Source of the DNA: Myotis daubentonii
Taxonomy: Eukaryota; Chordata; Mammalia; Chiroptera; Vespertilionidae
Assembly: GCF_963259705.1 (NCBI RefSeq)
Contig: NC_081844.1
Location: forward strand, 39,745,341 to 39,809,340
Reading direction: 5' to 3'
DNA length: 64,000 nucleotides
Numbering within the stretch: the stretch's first letter is position 1; every line of letters begins with the position of its first letter. Positions 10,646-21,387 of the stretch are shown piece after piece. The position numbers were made by a program, and so were the translations under genes. Below the pieces are notes generated by a model that saw nothing but the letters and a program-made list of their open reading frames with translations, searched no databases and was not told the origin of the DNA.

Positions 10646-12790
10646 GGGGGGGGGCGGGTTCTTATAGGAGTTAGGATGAACCAGTCAGTAACATCAAAAA
10701 CCTTGTCAGCCCAAACGAGGGCAAATTAGAAGGGAGGGAAGGAGACAGGGGAGAAGAGGGACCAAGTGGAGGGGAGGGGGGGCAAGAAGGGGGGAAGGGA
10801 AGATATACAGGCAACAGGCAAGTCCCAATTGTGTCCATTGACTGGGATGTTTCTTAATCATCATTGGACTGAAGGAGTCATAAGCAATCAGCCCCTTCAC
10901 AGTCATGACCTCAGCTGGCTCAGCCCCTCCCCGCCACCCCCATCTCCACAGAACCACTCTGGATGGGGAAAAGGGGAGAACAGGGCCCACTCTTCAAATA
11001 CCCTGCCCCCACCCCAAAATACAAAAAAAGAAAATGCTCAGAAGAAATAAAACCTCATAAGAGCCCAAGGGAAGCTTTCCCCGCCCTTCATGTCTGAAAC
11101 AGATACAAAAGTCCGATGGACTTTGATTCTGCTTTGTAGATGTGTGCTGCAAGCGGACCTTCATTGCTGGAGCCACTGTCCCTTGCCAGGTCTGTAGACA
11201 ACTGTTTCCGAAAAGGAAAACAAGGAAGCGAGGGCCTACAAAACCCCAGTTCGAGAGAAACCCTTGCCGGCACTCGGGCAATGTGTCTTGTTCTAGATGT
11301 CCTAAGGGTTCTGAAACTAAGTGGTCAGCATGTACGATGACTCCACCCCACCCTAGTACAGACAGGAATGCAGAGCCATCCGCTGTCACAGGAAGCAGGG
11401 TCCTGGGAGCAGGTGGGACTGGGTTACATCTTCAAGAACACGTTGCTTCTTGTGCCACCTTCTGGGTTTGGTGGGTTTCTGGGGGTCACTTGATATAAGC
11501 TCATTGTAGATATATAAGGGAATGCTCAGTGACTTCTATGTTAGTTGGGGAAATAAGGTAAAACGAGATTTGAAAAAGGACGAAGGGAATTGAGCCATCA
11601 TTCCCGTAAACATAAAATGTGTGTTTATGGCCCTTTGGCCTGGTTCGTTTCAGGTCCAGTTTATTTTGAGTTCTCATGAGCAAAACACAAGATACAAACT
11701 GCCCTTGCCTTTGGAATTATAAAGACCTCAAAAAGACCTGTATTTTCCCTAAAACACACTGAGGTTTAAAAATATTTTTTTTTTCGTTTAAACCAGATTG
11801 ATTTTTAAAGTATCTCACAAGACCAACATGTTTGCAAGGGAGTGCTCAGCCTCTCTCATGCTCTTTGAATCTTTTCCAGGGGAGGGGGTGGGAGTGAAGG
11901 GAGAGAGGCAGGGATGTGAGCGCACAATAAATGTTTGAACCCGGTTCTGTATGTTTAGTTGGAGGCAGATGTCAGGAGCAGCACAGTGAGTACGCCATCA
12001 GCTACGACAAAGACGGTGGACACAGAATCACAAACATCCCGTGGACACAGAATCACAAACATCCCCCCAAACCAGGGCGGCCCCCCTGTGAAGGGGTCTC
12101 CAAACTGACCCCGTAAAAGACAAGTTGCAGCCCCCCAGCCTAGGAAAAGGAGAAGTAGGAAGTAATGCCCTTGCCAGGATTCCTCCTGTGGGCACCCACC
12201 CTAGGGCTGCCCCCCAGCCAGCATCATCTCAGCAGCTGGGGCCCTCTGAGTACTCGGAAAATATGCCCTTTGGGGAGCAGTGCCCCAGAGGCCACACTAG
12301 TTCAGCCCTGGGGAGGGGTCACCAGGCTGACATCTAAGCCTGGAGCTACACCCTCCTTCCCTTTTCCCCCTCTCCTTTCCCCCTCCATCACTGCCACTAC
12401 CATCACTTTCATCACTGCCGCCTCTGGAAGGCACAGGGTACCCAAACTGGGGGCGAACTCGAGATGGCATCTTTGCCTCACAGCTTTCCAAAACAGCAAG
12501 CTAACCCAGCATCCCACTCACTGCACCTGGAGCAAAATGAGCCAAAGAGAGCACTGAGGGGAAAACGTGGCTGCCTTTGATTGAGAATTCAGAGTGGCGC
12601 TCACTAGTCTGGCTTCTCTGAGGCAGTAACTACAGTTAAAGAGAGCAGAGTTCACCCATCTGTCCCCTGCCTCCAAGCCGCTGCCTTTCGAAGGCTGTGG
12701 CCCCTGGGTTTGGCTTTCTGAGATAAATGAAGCCCTAGACCCTTGGACCACATTAATTAACTGATAATGACACTGTCAGTAAGAACTGAT
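10646..12790. other. Unique HAND2 upstream sequence
   Basis: Repeat-poor, with a purine-rich tract (10725-10800) and a CATCACT-rich pyrimidine tract (12360-12425). The mouse right-ventricular enhancer lies roughly 3-4 kb upstream of Hand2, which would fall here. I see isolated GATA motifs (for example AGATAC near 11101) but cannot place that enhancer. No coding potential is supported. Confidence 0.35.
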
Positions 12791-14430
12791 GCTCAGATTA
12801 GCATCTTTTACGACTTTTTTCTGTCCCATGTTGTCCGTCTTTTTTTTTTTTTTTTATCACTTGCCATGCTATCTGGGGCCATGCAGGGACTCGCTCATTT
12901 TTGTTGGTGTTGTTTCAATTAAAGATCACGAGAAAGGCAAGGCCAGTTCTGAAGCCTTCGCCACGGAGGCCACTGGCCTCGGATGGACACAGCATCCCAA
13001 CCTCCAACTCAGCCCTCTCCTGGGCCCCTTCCTCCTCCGTTCAACTCCCCAAATTCCCTTTGGGTCTGAAAGCAGACTACCAACTACTCTCCGTGGATTT
13101 TATCTGTTCCCGGCCAGGGTGCAACCATCTTACTTTGTCTACATACTCCCAAGGCCTAGATGTGTTTTTATAAACAGACTTTTTTTTAATGTATCAAATG
13201 TCAGGGGATTGAACTACCAATATTTACACACTCAGGGTTTGCCTCCCGGTGGAAATGTAAACAGAACCCAGACCACACTACCTATATTCTTTCTTAGAAG
13301 AGCAACGTCTTAAAAGGACTCTCCTTATGTTCAAAATTGCAGACCCACCAAAGTTGGAGCTTCTAAGTTCTAGATCCCTATTTTGTTCCCAGCCCAAACC
13401 CAAACCCCTGGCACTTACCAATGAATCTGGCTTCAGCTGCTCTCCACTCCCTGCTCTCTGCCTTAAGACGTTCTGACCGGGGCCAGGCCGCCAGGGAAAC
13501 TGACCCACGGAGGGAACTGAACGGCCTCGCATGGACTCCCAGCCTACATCCCTCTCTGAGTTCCTTCCCCTTCCTACTGCCCTGCTGCAGCCAACCTAAA
13601 ACTTATTTCTCAGTGCTGTTGCCCAGGGCTCTGTGCCTCAAATCCTTGGCAGCAATGGAGTTGGACAACCCCCCAAGCCCTGCTCTCCATTTGCCCTGAC
13701 CATGCCTTCCATCCCTGCATGAGGTACCCCCACAGAACGCACCCAGAGGGCCAGGAGAGGATTGTCCTCCCAGAGTCCTGGGGACTCACTTTGCGGCCTG
13801 CCTCCAAGGATGGTGGATGACCCAGGTGGAGTCGTCATTGGTCTCCCCTGGGCGACCCTGGTTAGGACCAGCACGGTGTCCTGCTCCTTCTTCTGCACAC
13901 TCTGCCCTCTGGTCCCTCAAATTGATGCCAGAGGGCTTCTGCTGACATCCTTTCCCAAACTGAACTCCATCGAACAGAATCCTCATCTACCACCCTCATC
14001 TATCCAGATCAGCCTCCCCTGGCCGCTCTGGGCGAAGCCCGATGGATGACTTCAGCTCCCGCCACTGTCCGGTCCCGGTCCCACCGTCTCCTCACCCGAC
14101 TAGCGTCCTGCGATCCTTCTGATCCTTCTCAGAGATGCTCACGCCACAGGGGCGCCCTGGCCTGGGTGCCCCGAGGCCTGCGGCGTCCAAGTGGAGATCC
14201 ATTTTCCGTGATAATGCGTTCAAGATCACCAAGGCCAGCAATCTAAACATCCACGAGCCGTCCTTCTAGCCTGCCTCTTAAACTGGTGTTTAATGGTTCC
14301 CCTCCGAGAACTAAACCTGCCTTCCACAGATGCCCGCTTTTATGGGAGAGGCAGGAATGTAGAGATATATTTATATGTTTGTTCATAAAAACTGGAAAAT
14401 AAGCTCTGAACACGCTGTAAAAAAGATTCA
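12791..14430. other. Unique HAND2 upstream sequence
   Basis: Moderate GC and no repeats beyond a T15 run near 12840. A minus-strand consensus splice donor is present at 13413-13418 (reads GTAAGT on the minus strand). This fits passage of the divergent HAND2-AS1 transcript but does not prove it. Confidence 0.4.
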
Positions 14431-14439
14431 GTTACTTAC

Positions 14440-15130
14440 CAAACAGGCTAGTTAAAACAGGGGAACACCGGGACCCGCTACACCACAAATTCGGGGAATC
14501 GAGGTGCCTGCGCTTTGAAATCGCCCAAGGTCTTCGGAGGGGCTGGTGTCCCTGAAGAATATGGAGATAGGATTTACAATCGGCGGGTCTCCATCGTGAT
14601 CTCCCAAAGCAGCCACGATCGCAGGAGCCACACCAAACGGCCCGCGTGGTGGGTCAGTGAAGGGACCGCAGCCGGGAGTCTCCAGCCCGCGCCCAGGTCC
14701 ACGCACCAGCCTTCCCCGCCGCCCCGCGTCCGCCTGGGCTCAGCCGCGCCTTTGTGGGGGCCTCCCCGCCCCCCGCAGCCCGCCGCCTCTGTCTGCTCTC
14801 GACCCGCACAAAACTGCACCCGTCGGCCTGCGGAATGCCTTGCCTTGATTACCTACCACCAAACACTCCCAAAAGCAATATCTGCGTACCTTTAAAAAAA
14901 AAAAAAAGGCAGAAAAGAAAAAAGCGAAGAGATACTGTACCTGGTCTGAGATTCTTCAATATTTGAGAGTTGGGGGGAAAAAATATTTTAATAATGAAGC
15001 ATCTGTTAAACACTTGCATTAACCTCTGGCTGATAAAAAAGTTTTTTTAACCCTGCCCCCCCCCTCGTTTTAATTATCTTATGGTTATGAAGGGGCAGCC
15101 AATCCTGGAAGAGGACCTCGGCAATTAGCA
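14440..15130 (-). ncRNA. HAND2-AS1: Proposed first exon of HAND2-AS1 (Upperhand-like lncRNA)
   Basis: In human and mouse a long noncoding RNA starts a short distance upstream of HAND2 and is transcribed away from it; its transcription is linked to HAND2 activation. Here the minus strand upstream of the HAND2 promoter has a CpG-rich start region, and its first strong consensus donor (TTTG|GTAAGTAAC) lies at 14439-14434, giving a first exon of up to about 690 bases. Weaker donors near 14830 and 14945 would give shorter versions. The start point is estimated from the divergent promoter, not seen. No long ORF is expected. Later exons cannot be traced, and much of 1-14 kb may be its intron. Confidence 0.35.
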
Positions 15131-15245
15131 AGAAGAACATCAAAAAGTTTTATTGCGGAGAGCGCGAGGCGCCGCCCCCGCCGCCCCGGGATTGGCGTGA
15201 GGGGCCTCTGACGACATATATTAACCCGAGCGGCCCTAAAGATGT
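15060..15245. promoter_or_regulatory. HAND2: HAND2 core promoter, probably bidirectional
   Basis: A TATA-like CATATATTAA lies at 15215-15224. A CCAAT box sits on the + strand (15099-15103) and another on the - strand (ATTGG, 15191-15195), with a GC box between (CCGCCCCCGCCGCCCC). Upstream are TTTTATTG (15148-15155), a HOX13-type site, and a GATA site TTATCT (15074-15079). This arrangement would start HAND2 near 15245 to the right and could serve a divergent transcript to the left. The start site is inferred from the TATA spacing. Confidence 0.65.
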
Positions 15246-15253
15246 AGCTGTAC

Positions 15254-15454
15254 ATGGAGATCCTGCCGGGAAAATCCGCTTACTCCCCTTACGGCGCCCA
15301 GCCCGGAACGGCCGCCGCCACCCGGGAGCTCCCTCGGCCACCGCGCAGCCCCTCTGAGAGCCGGAGCCGAAGGCCTTCCCGCTCCAAGGCGACCGCAGGG
15401 CCCCAGATCTTTCCCCCGAAGGAAGGAGAGGGTCTGAGAAAATGGATGCACTGA
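15254..15454 (+). other. Upstream ORF 1 in HAND2 leader
   Basis: A 66-codon frame begins at the first substantial ATG of the predicted leader (context TACATGG, weak) and ends well before HAND2. The product would be basic and rich in Pro, Ser and Arg, with no recognised domain. A regulatory uORF is more likely than a functional peptide. Confidence 0.35.
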
Positions 15455-15814
15455 GACCTCTCTGAAAACCCTCCGAGGGAGCCCGAGAGGAGCGAGGACA
15501 CGTAACTCGCAGCTAAAATCACATTCAGGACCACAACCACCACCGTCCAAAATTTCATTAAAACAATAAGCGCCCAAGAACCCAGATCCGGCTGGTGGGG
15601 GGAGGGGAAGGGGCGGGAAGGGGAGGGTCGCACGGAGGTAGCTTCGCGCTGAGCAGTCGACCCCGCCGCCTCCCTGCAGAGCCGGGCCGGCTCCTCCACC
15701 GGCGGCTCGGACTCGTCCCCGGACTCCAAGTTAACGTCGGTGCCAGGAGCGCGGCCGGGGCGCCGAGCCCGGCGACTCCGCGGAGCAGCCTCGCGGGAGC
15801 CCGGGCACTTTTGC

Positions 15815-15982
15815 ATGAGCACCGGAAGATTCGGCGTCTCCGCAGCAGCTCGGGAAGCAGGAGCGGGCGCGCGGGCCGTGGAGCGAGGCGGGAGCCGGCG
15901 CCGGCGGCGGCGGCCAAGGGCGCACGGTGCCGGGACCAGCTCGCCGCGCCCCATGGGGAGCCGGCGGCCGCAGCGCTGCTGA
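15815..15982 (+). other. Upstream ORF 2 in HAND2 leader
   Basis: A 55-codon ATG frame, Arg-, Gly- and Ala-rich, ends 199 bases before the HAND2 start codon. It has no domain and a composition set by GC content. If translated it would impose reinitiation on HAND2. Confidence 0.35.
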
Positions 15983-16181
15983 GGCGGGCCCGGCCGGCCA
16001 GGCGGGGGGCCGGGGCCCGGGCTGCAGCACCCCCCTCTGCGGCTGCCGGGCCGGCCCGGGCGCCCGGGGGTTGGGGGGTGGGGGGTGGGGGAGGCCGCCC
16101 AGCGCCGAAGCAGGGGCCCGGGTCGAGGGCGCTGCGGGGCTGCGCGCACGCTGGGGCGCGTGGAGGGGCGCGGAGGGCGAG

Positions 16182-18157
16182 ATGAGTCTGGTAGGGGGCT
16201 TCCCCCACCACCCGGTGGTGCACCATGAAGGCTATCCGTTCGCCGCTGCCGCCGCCGCCGCTGCCGCCGCCGCCGCCAGCCGCTGCAGCCACGAGGAGAA
16301 CCCCTACTTCCACGGCTGGCTCATCGGCCACCCCGAGATGTCGCCCCCCGACTACAGCATGGCCCTGTCCTACAGCCCGGAGTATGCCAGCGGCGCCGCC
16401 GGCCTGGACCACTCCCATTACGGGGGGGTACCGCCGGGCGCCGGGCCCCCGGGCCTGGGGGGGCCGCGCCCGGTGAAGCGCCGGGGCACCGCCAACCGCA
16501 AGGAGCGGCGCAGGACTCAGAGCATCAACAGCGCCTTCGCCGAACTGCGCGAGTGCATCCCCAACGTGCCTGCGGACACCAAACTCTCCAAGATCAAGAC
16601 GCTGCGCCTGGCCACCAGCTACATCGCCTACCTCATGGACCTGCTGGCCAAGGACGACCAGAACGGCGAGGCGGAGGCCTTCAAGGCGGAGATCAAGAAG
16701 ACAGATGTGAAAGAAGAGAAGAGGAAGAAGGAGCTGGTTAGTACCAGGGGGCAGGGGGCCGTGGGGGTGCGGGCTGCGGGGAACCGGTGCTCCCCGTCTC
16801 TTTCCAAATGGGCTGAGCAATGGCATCCCGCTTTCTTCGGCTGCGTCCTGAGCCAGGTTGTTTGCACGGGGTTGTGTGAGGGCTGCGGTGGGGGAGGGTG
16901 TCAGCCAGAGGAGGAGGTTAAGAGGGGTGCTTGGCGCTGGTGATCTTCCCTCCAGGTTATCGTTGCTTCCCCCAAGCACTTAGGACCGACCTCGCAGACT
17001 CAGGGTCGCGATTGATCTTCCGATCGCCCTGGCCCGGACACCTCATTTCGTGTCCTTTAGAATCTTCATTTGGCCTCCAATCCGATGCTTTCAGATATTA
17101 AAAAGAAAAAGGTCGCCCCCAAACTCTCAATTCTAATTATTTCACTATTGATTCCATTTCCACCTCTTGAGAAGGAGGCTGCCACTGTTTTTAAGAGAGT
17201 TTTGTGGTCGTTCTTACTGTGCTCCGGAAGATGTAAAGGTAAACATACAATGAGTACTTTTAACTTCAAAATGCAGCTCCAGTTTCTCTTCCGCCATGAG
17301 GTTAAAACGTAATTTATCAGATGAATACATTTCATGGGTATTTCTGTTTTCTTTGCATTGCCCTGCATATTTTAAGACACAGAGTAAATATTACTGTGAT
17401 CATTGTTATTGTTGTTAACCGTAACACAAAATTATAACTGAAAATTAGTTTTCTCAAGTTCCTACCAAGTGCCCTGAGGGTGGTGGGGTTCAGAGCGGGG
17501 TTTTTGCCAAAAAGGGCCTGGAAAATAGAGTGTTTCTTCTTTGGGGCCGAAGGCGCTCTCGTCGCTGCATAAACGAGTGACCTCTAGAATAACCAGGGAT
17601 TTCAGAGGCCTGGAGGAGAGGCACAGCGGAGCCTCTCTAGAAAACCTCAGGCCCACAGGCCCAAGCCAGGGTGAGGGAACTTCTCCCCATCTTCCTGAGA
17701 GCATGGATCTGGGATTGCAATTGAAGACAGGGAAACCATATTTAGCCAACCCTGGCTAAGGGCCCCCAGCTCCTCCATAAGCGACTTGCAAACCGGTTGT
17801 TGTTTATAAACGTGCGGATTCGGTAGTTGAGTGTTGCAGGCGCTTGGCGGCCTGTGCGGTAGCTAGGGCGGTAGCTAGGGCAGCGCCAGTCTTCGTAGCT
17901 CTTGTGCAGGGGCTACGACTTAAAACCATTTTACTTCCCATCTCTTCCTCGGTCTCACTGTCTCTCTGAGCCCAGGGAGCGCGGGGGTGATGTGGAACCA
18001 GGTCTCCCCTCTGAATTTCTCTTTCCACTTTTCTCCCCCTCGCCTCCCCTCTGTCCAGAATGAAATCTTGAAAAGCACAGTGAGCAGCAACGACAAGAAA
18101 ACCAAAGGCCGGACAGGCTGGCCGCAGCACGTCTGGGCCCTGGAACTCAAGCAGTGA
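16182..18157 (+). CDS. HAND2: HAND2, heart and neural crest derivatives expressed 2 (join 16182..16736, 18059..18157)
   Basis: A nuclear class II bHLH transcription factor that pairs with E proteins or other bHLH partners on E-boxes and drives right-ventricle, limb, branchial arch, decidual and sympathetic neuron programmes. The two exons encode 217 residues, the usual mammalian length. The order is: N-terminal [18 protein letters not shown], a run of 12 Ala (21-32), the [20 protein letters not shown] block, a Gly/Pro linker, the basic region and helix-loop-helix (about 99-151, with [20 protein letters not shown]), a Lys/Glu-rich segment, and the conserved C-terminus [13 protein letters not shown]. 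Thr112 and Ser114, known phosphorylation sites, are present. The start at 16182 gives the family N-terminus and has a purine at -3; upstream in-frame sequence has no ATG. The donor after 16736 is CTG|GTTAGT, weaker than consensus. The acceptor before 18059 is CTGTCCAG. The frame is intact with no odd residue. HAND1 is excluded by the N-terminus and C-terminus. Confidence 0.98.
16737..18058 (+). other. HAND2: HAND2 intron (phase 0)
   Basis: A single 1322-bp intron in the coding region between Leu185 and Asn186, with GT (GTTAGT) and AG (TCTGTCCAG after a pyrimidine tract) ends. The position between KRKKEL and NEILK matches the known HAND2 gene structure. The 5' part is GC-rich and the middle (17050-17460) is AT-rich. 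No repeat is seen. Confidence 0.93.
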
Positions 18158-18845
18158 GGAGGAGGAGGAGGAGAAGGAGGAGATGGAGGAGGAGGAGGAG
18201 GAGAGCGTGAGTGAGCTGGGGCCCAGGAGCCAGATGCAGACCCAGGACTCGGGGCAAGCTCTCCGTGCTCGGCTCTGAGGACTACTTGCATTTGGAATCA
18301 TCCGGTTTATTTATGTGCAATTTGCCTCCCCACTCTTTGCCCCGCTATGAGGCATCCGCTCCCCACCTCCCCCTCCAAAAAATAGTGGATATTTGAAGAA
18401 AAGCATTCCAGATTTTAATATGAAGAGGACACTCCCGCGTGGTAAGGGATCCTGTCGTCTCGTAGATTCTCTGTGTTTGAATGTTCCCTCCTGGCTGTAT
18501 AGACACCAGCGTGGCCCCCTCCCCACCTACCCAACCGCTTCCAGATAAAAGACAGCGGACCTTGGTGTGTATGTGAAGTGTATCTTTAATACTTGGCCTT
18601 TGGATATAAATATTCCTGGGGATTATAAAGCTTTATTTCAAAGCAGAAAACGGGGCCGCTAACATTTCCGTTGGGGTCGGTATCTAGTGCTGTCTCGTTT
18701 CATCCGTGGTTGTTCCCTATTCCAAGATGTTTCCAACAGCTACTTGTTATGTGCACTTCCGTCCTCTAAAACTAAGTGGAATTTAATTAATATTGAAGGT
18801 GTAAACGTTGTAAGTATTCAATAAACCACTGTGTGTTTTTTTTTT
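18158..18845 (+). other. HAND2: HAND2 3' UTR
   Basis: About 0.69 kb from the stop codon to shortly after the poly(A) signal. It begins with a GGA-rich purine tract (18155-18207). It then contains CATTCCA (18404-18410), which fits a miR-1/206 seed site; HAND2 is a known miR-1 target. The distal part is AU-rich. Confidence 0.8.
18820..18845 (+). terminator. HAND2: HAND2 polyadenylation signal and downstream element
   Basis: A canonical AATAAA (18820-18825) is followed by ACCACTGTGTG and a T-rich stretch, that is, a GU/U-rich downstream element. Cleavage is expected about 10-25 bases after the hexamer. No other AATAAA lies between the stop codon and here. Confidence 0.85.
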
Positions 18846-19960
18846 ACAAAACCCCCAATCTTTTAATAGTTGATACCTCAAAAGAGTTTTGAAAACAAAA
18901 CTGTTATATTTGTTTTCATAATATTTAAAATATTCCGAAGTAAACTAAATTATGATTGCCTCTAACTTTATTTGAAAGAGTCATTAACGTGAGCATCCCT
19001 CCTCCCCAGGGCGTGGAGGTTCCTTCAAGAGAGGGTCCTTGATGAAAATCCTGCCATAGTGCCTGGGCTCTCTCCCCCAACCTCCGGGAGAACGCCGAGT
19101 GGTCTGTAGGAGGAGAGCCTGGGCTGGAGAAAGGTCTGGTGATTCCCCCAGAAGGTGGAAAGGGGTCCTTGTTTTCCTAAAATCAACCAGAAGCCATTGG
19201 GTGAGGGCTTCGGTTTTGGTGTGGGGAGCACATTTCCGGTGGACGGGGTTTGAGGAGAATCCCAGGCGTTAAAGCCTTTCATTCAGAATATAGGGCTTTC
19301 ATCTAAAAAAGAGAAAGAAAAAGAGGAGGCTTTGCGTGGTATGGAGGGGGCAGGGGAGTGTATTCTCATCTGAGCTGGCCGGGGAGAGGGAGGGCCTGGT
19401 GGGGGGCGGGGGTGAAGTCCGTGATCAGGAACTTAGGTAACATCAAGTAAGAAACCTCGAGCACGGCCATGGATTTAAAAGGGGTGCGTAGTGAGGGCTA
19501 GATTTACAGTGAGCTACAGGGAATTCAGTATTAACTGCGCGGTGTCTGAAGTCCTACCGGCCACAAGCCGGCCCAGCAAGCCGCTCCCTCTCGGGACTAC
19601 CAGCTCCCACCCCCACCCCCCACGTCGTCCGAGGTTTGGTCTCCCCAAGTCCCAGCACGACCCGGAAGGAAGTCCCTGAGGCCTCCTTTGCCCGTGGGCT
19701 TGGCTAGATCCCGAATCTCTGCTTTAGGAACCAGAGGGACGGGTGTGCCTAAAAGGACTGGGCCGGCCTGGGAGGGGGAGAGGAGGAGAGGGATTCAGGA
19801 GTGAGGGGGGGCGGGTGGAGGGAAGAAAGGTGAAACGTATTAAAAAGTGGTTTGTTTCATGAAACGCCACTTATATAAATCTGGTGTTAGGGAGGCTAGC
19901 CAGAGGCTTTCCATCTTGGAACCCATCCTCGAGGTGGTGTTCGCACCTCGGCTTCGGGCA
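18846..19960. other. Unique sequence downstream of HAND2
   Basis: AT-rich at first, then moderate GC. No repeat and no supported gene. Confidence 0.45.
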
Positions 19961-19964
19961 CAGA

Positions 19965-20340
19965 CGCTCCCCTGATCTCCCGGCGGTTCCCACGCCCGGC
20001 CGGTGCCCACTCGGAGCCCGCCGCCTGCAGCGGGCGAATTCGCTAGGGCCGGGAGCGGCGGCGAGCGCCTCTGCGGGTCTCTTCTGCGGGCAGCTGACGA
20101 CGCGAGGGCGAGGGGTTAGAACAACTCGGCCAAAGCGATCTGAACTTTCTCCCCTCGGGTCAGCCGGCGCTGGGCCGCCGCGGTGGGCGCGGGGCTGTGT
20201 TTACAGACACTTGCCTTTGTTTATAGCACTGGGGGGGGGGGGGCGGAGGGAGGCGCGCCCTGATTTTCTATTACTCTCGGGATCCCTGTCCGTTTGACCG
20301 AGTGCCTCCCTCCCTCTCCTGCTTCCTGCCGCCTTTCGCG
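19965..20340. promoter_or_regulatory. CpG-rich block downstream of HAND2
   Basis: About 375 bp dense in CpG, with a 13-G run at 20231-20243. It is a candidate CpG island of the locus. No transcript start motif is convincing. Confidence 0.4.
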
Positions 20341-21340
20341 TCTTTACTTTAATCCCTTCAAGAGAAAGACACCAACCAGAGCCTAGGGGTCAGTGGGAAA
20401 CGTCTACCAATGTAGTGGAGAGGCGGTGAGGTTTTCAAAACAGGAGCCAGGGAGGAGTTCTCTTCACCAGGCATGCGTGCCTGCGCTTGGGTAGCTGGTC
20501 TACTTCGCCATCTGGGCCTTAACGCATTTCTGCTGGTTTAACACTTCTCCTGGTTTATTAAACACCAGCAGAGGAGAAGCAGAAGACCCTGGCAGCACCA
20601 GCGCTACGGGGGCAGCTCCCGGCTACAGAAGCTTGTAAACCTGCTCTCCAGAAACCCGTCTTTGTCTGGCCTGGGCCAGGCGCGGCCCGCCTCCTCTCTC
20701 CTGCCTGCCGAGCCGCTTCCTCGGGCCCAGCAGCACCAGACCCCACACCTCCACCACCTGGACATTCCTACCCTCCAGGAACCCGAAAGCCAGACATCCA
20801 GCAGAACCGTCACCCCAGGGACCCAAAACCCCTAACCGGATGCACACCCTAACTGGCCGGACACTCCCGCAGGCAAGACACTCAGATTACCCGTCACTCC
20901 AACCTCCCAACATCCCTGCCCCACGTTGTCAATCCCAGGAAAGTGGCCGGTGTGCCGGGCCAACGTTTCTTGAGCGCTTCCATGCTTTTCTCCTCAACAC
21001 ATTTCTATCTCTTTTAACTCCTTTTCTTTTTTCCTTCAAAAAAAAAAAGTTTCCAAGCTCCTGCCTTGTGAAATGGCTAAAAGGTCTCTGTTTTAATTGC
21101 TCGGATAATGTGGTTGCTGCCATTTTGTTAAAAGCAATCACTCCTGCAGCGAAATCACAAGCTCTCTAGACAGGCCGGAGCCGACAAAAATGCAGGATTT
21201 GACGTTAAAAGCTAAATGGGAAGCTGGGGCGGCGGAAGGTAAATTGATGGTAGATCTGGCTGTCAGGGTTCGGCCCCAGACCGCCACGCAGTCCCAGCGC
21301 CTGATAACCCTGGAGCACCAGCAGGGCTCTGGCCTGGCTG
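20341..21340. other. Unique intergenic sequence
   Basis: No repeat or gene is supported. The A-rich patch near 21040 is a simple homopolymer. Confidence 0.4.

Positions 21341-21341
<1 letters not shown>

Positions 21342-21386
<45 letters not shown>
21342..21386. repeat. (TG)n microsatellite
   Basis: A pure TG repeat of about 45 bp. Confidence 0.97.

Positions 21387-21387
<1 letters not shown>

Larger units (their letters stand above)
15245..16181 (+). other. HAND2: HAND2 5' UTR with upstream ORFs
   Basis: About 0.94 kb of GC-rich leader if transcription starts about 30 bases after the TATA-like box. A start-stop ATGTAG lies at 15242-15247, and ATG-initiated uORFs lie at 15254-15454 (66 codons), 15442-15465 (7 codons) and 15815-15982 (55 codons). 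All end before the HAND2 start, so they would tend to lower initiation at it. The 5' limit is inferred. Confidence 0.55.

Noticed and set aside
15927..16181. 85-codon in-frame N-terminal extension of HAND2
   Set aside because: It would start at GTG, not ATG, and no in-frame ATG exists upstream. The family N-terminus is MSLVGG at 16182 and the resulting 217 residues match the known length.
15558..16979. 473-codon open frame on the minus strand across HAND2 exon 1
   Set aside because: It is antisense to a conserved coding exon in very GC-rich DNA, where stops are rare. The product is Arg/Pro/Ala-rich with no domain, so it is a shadow of HAND2.
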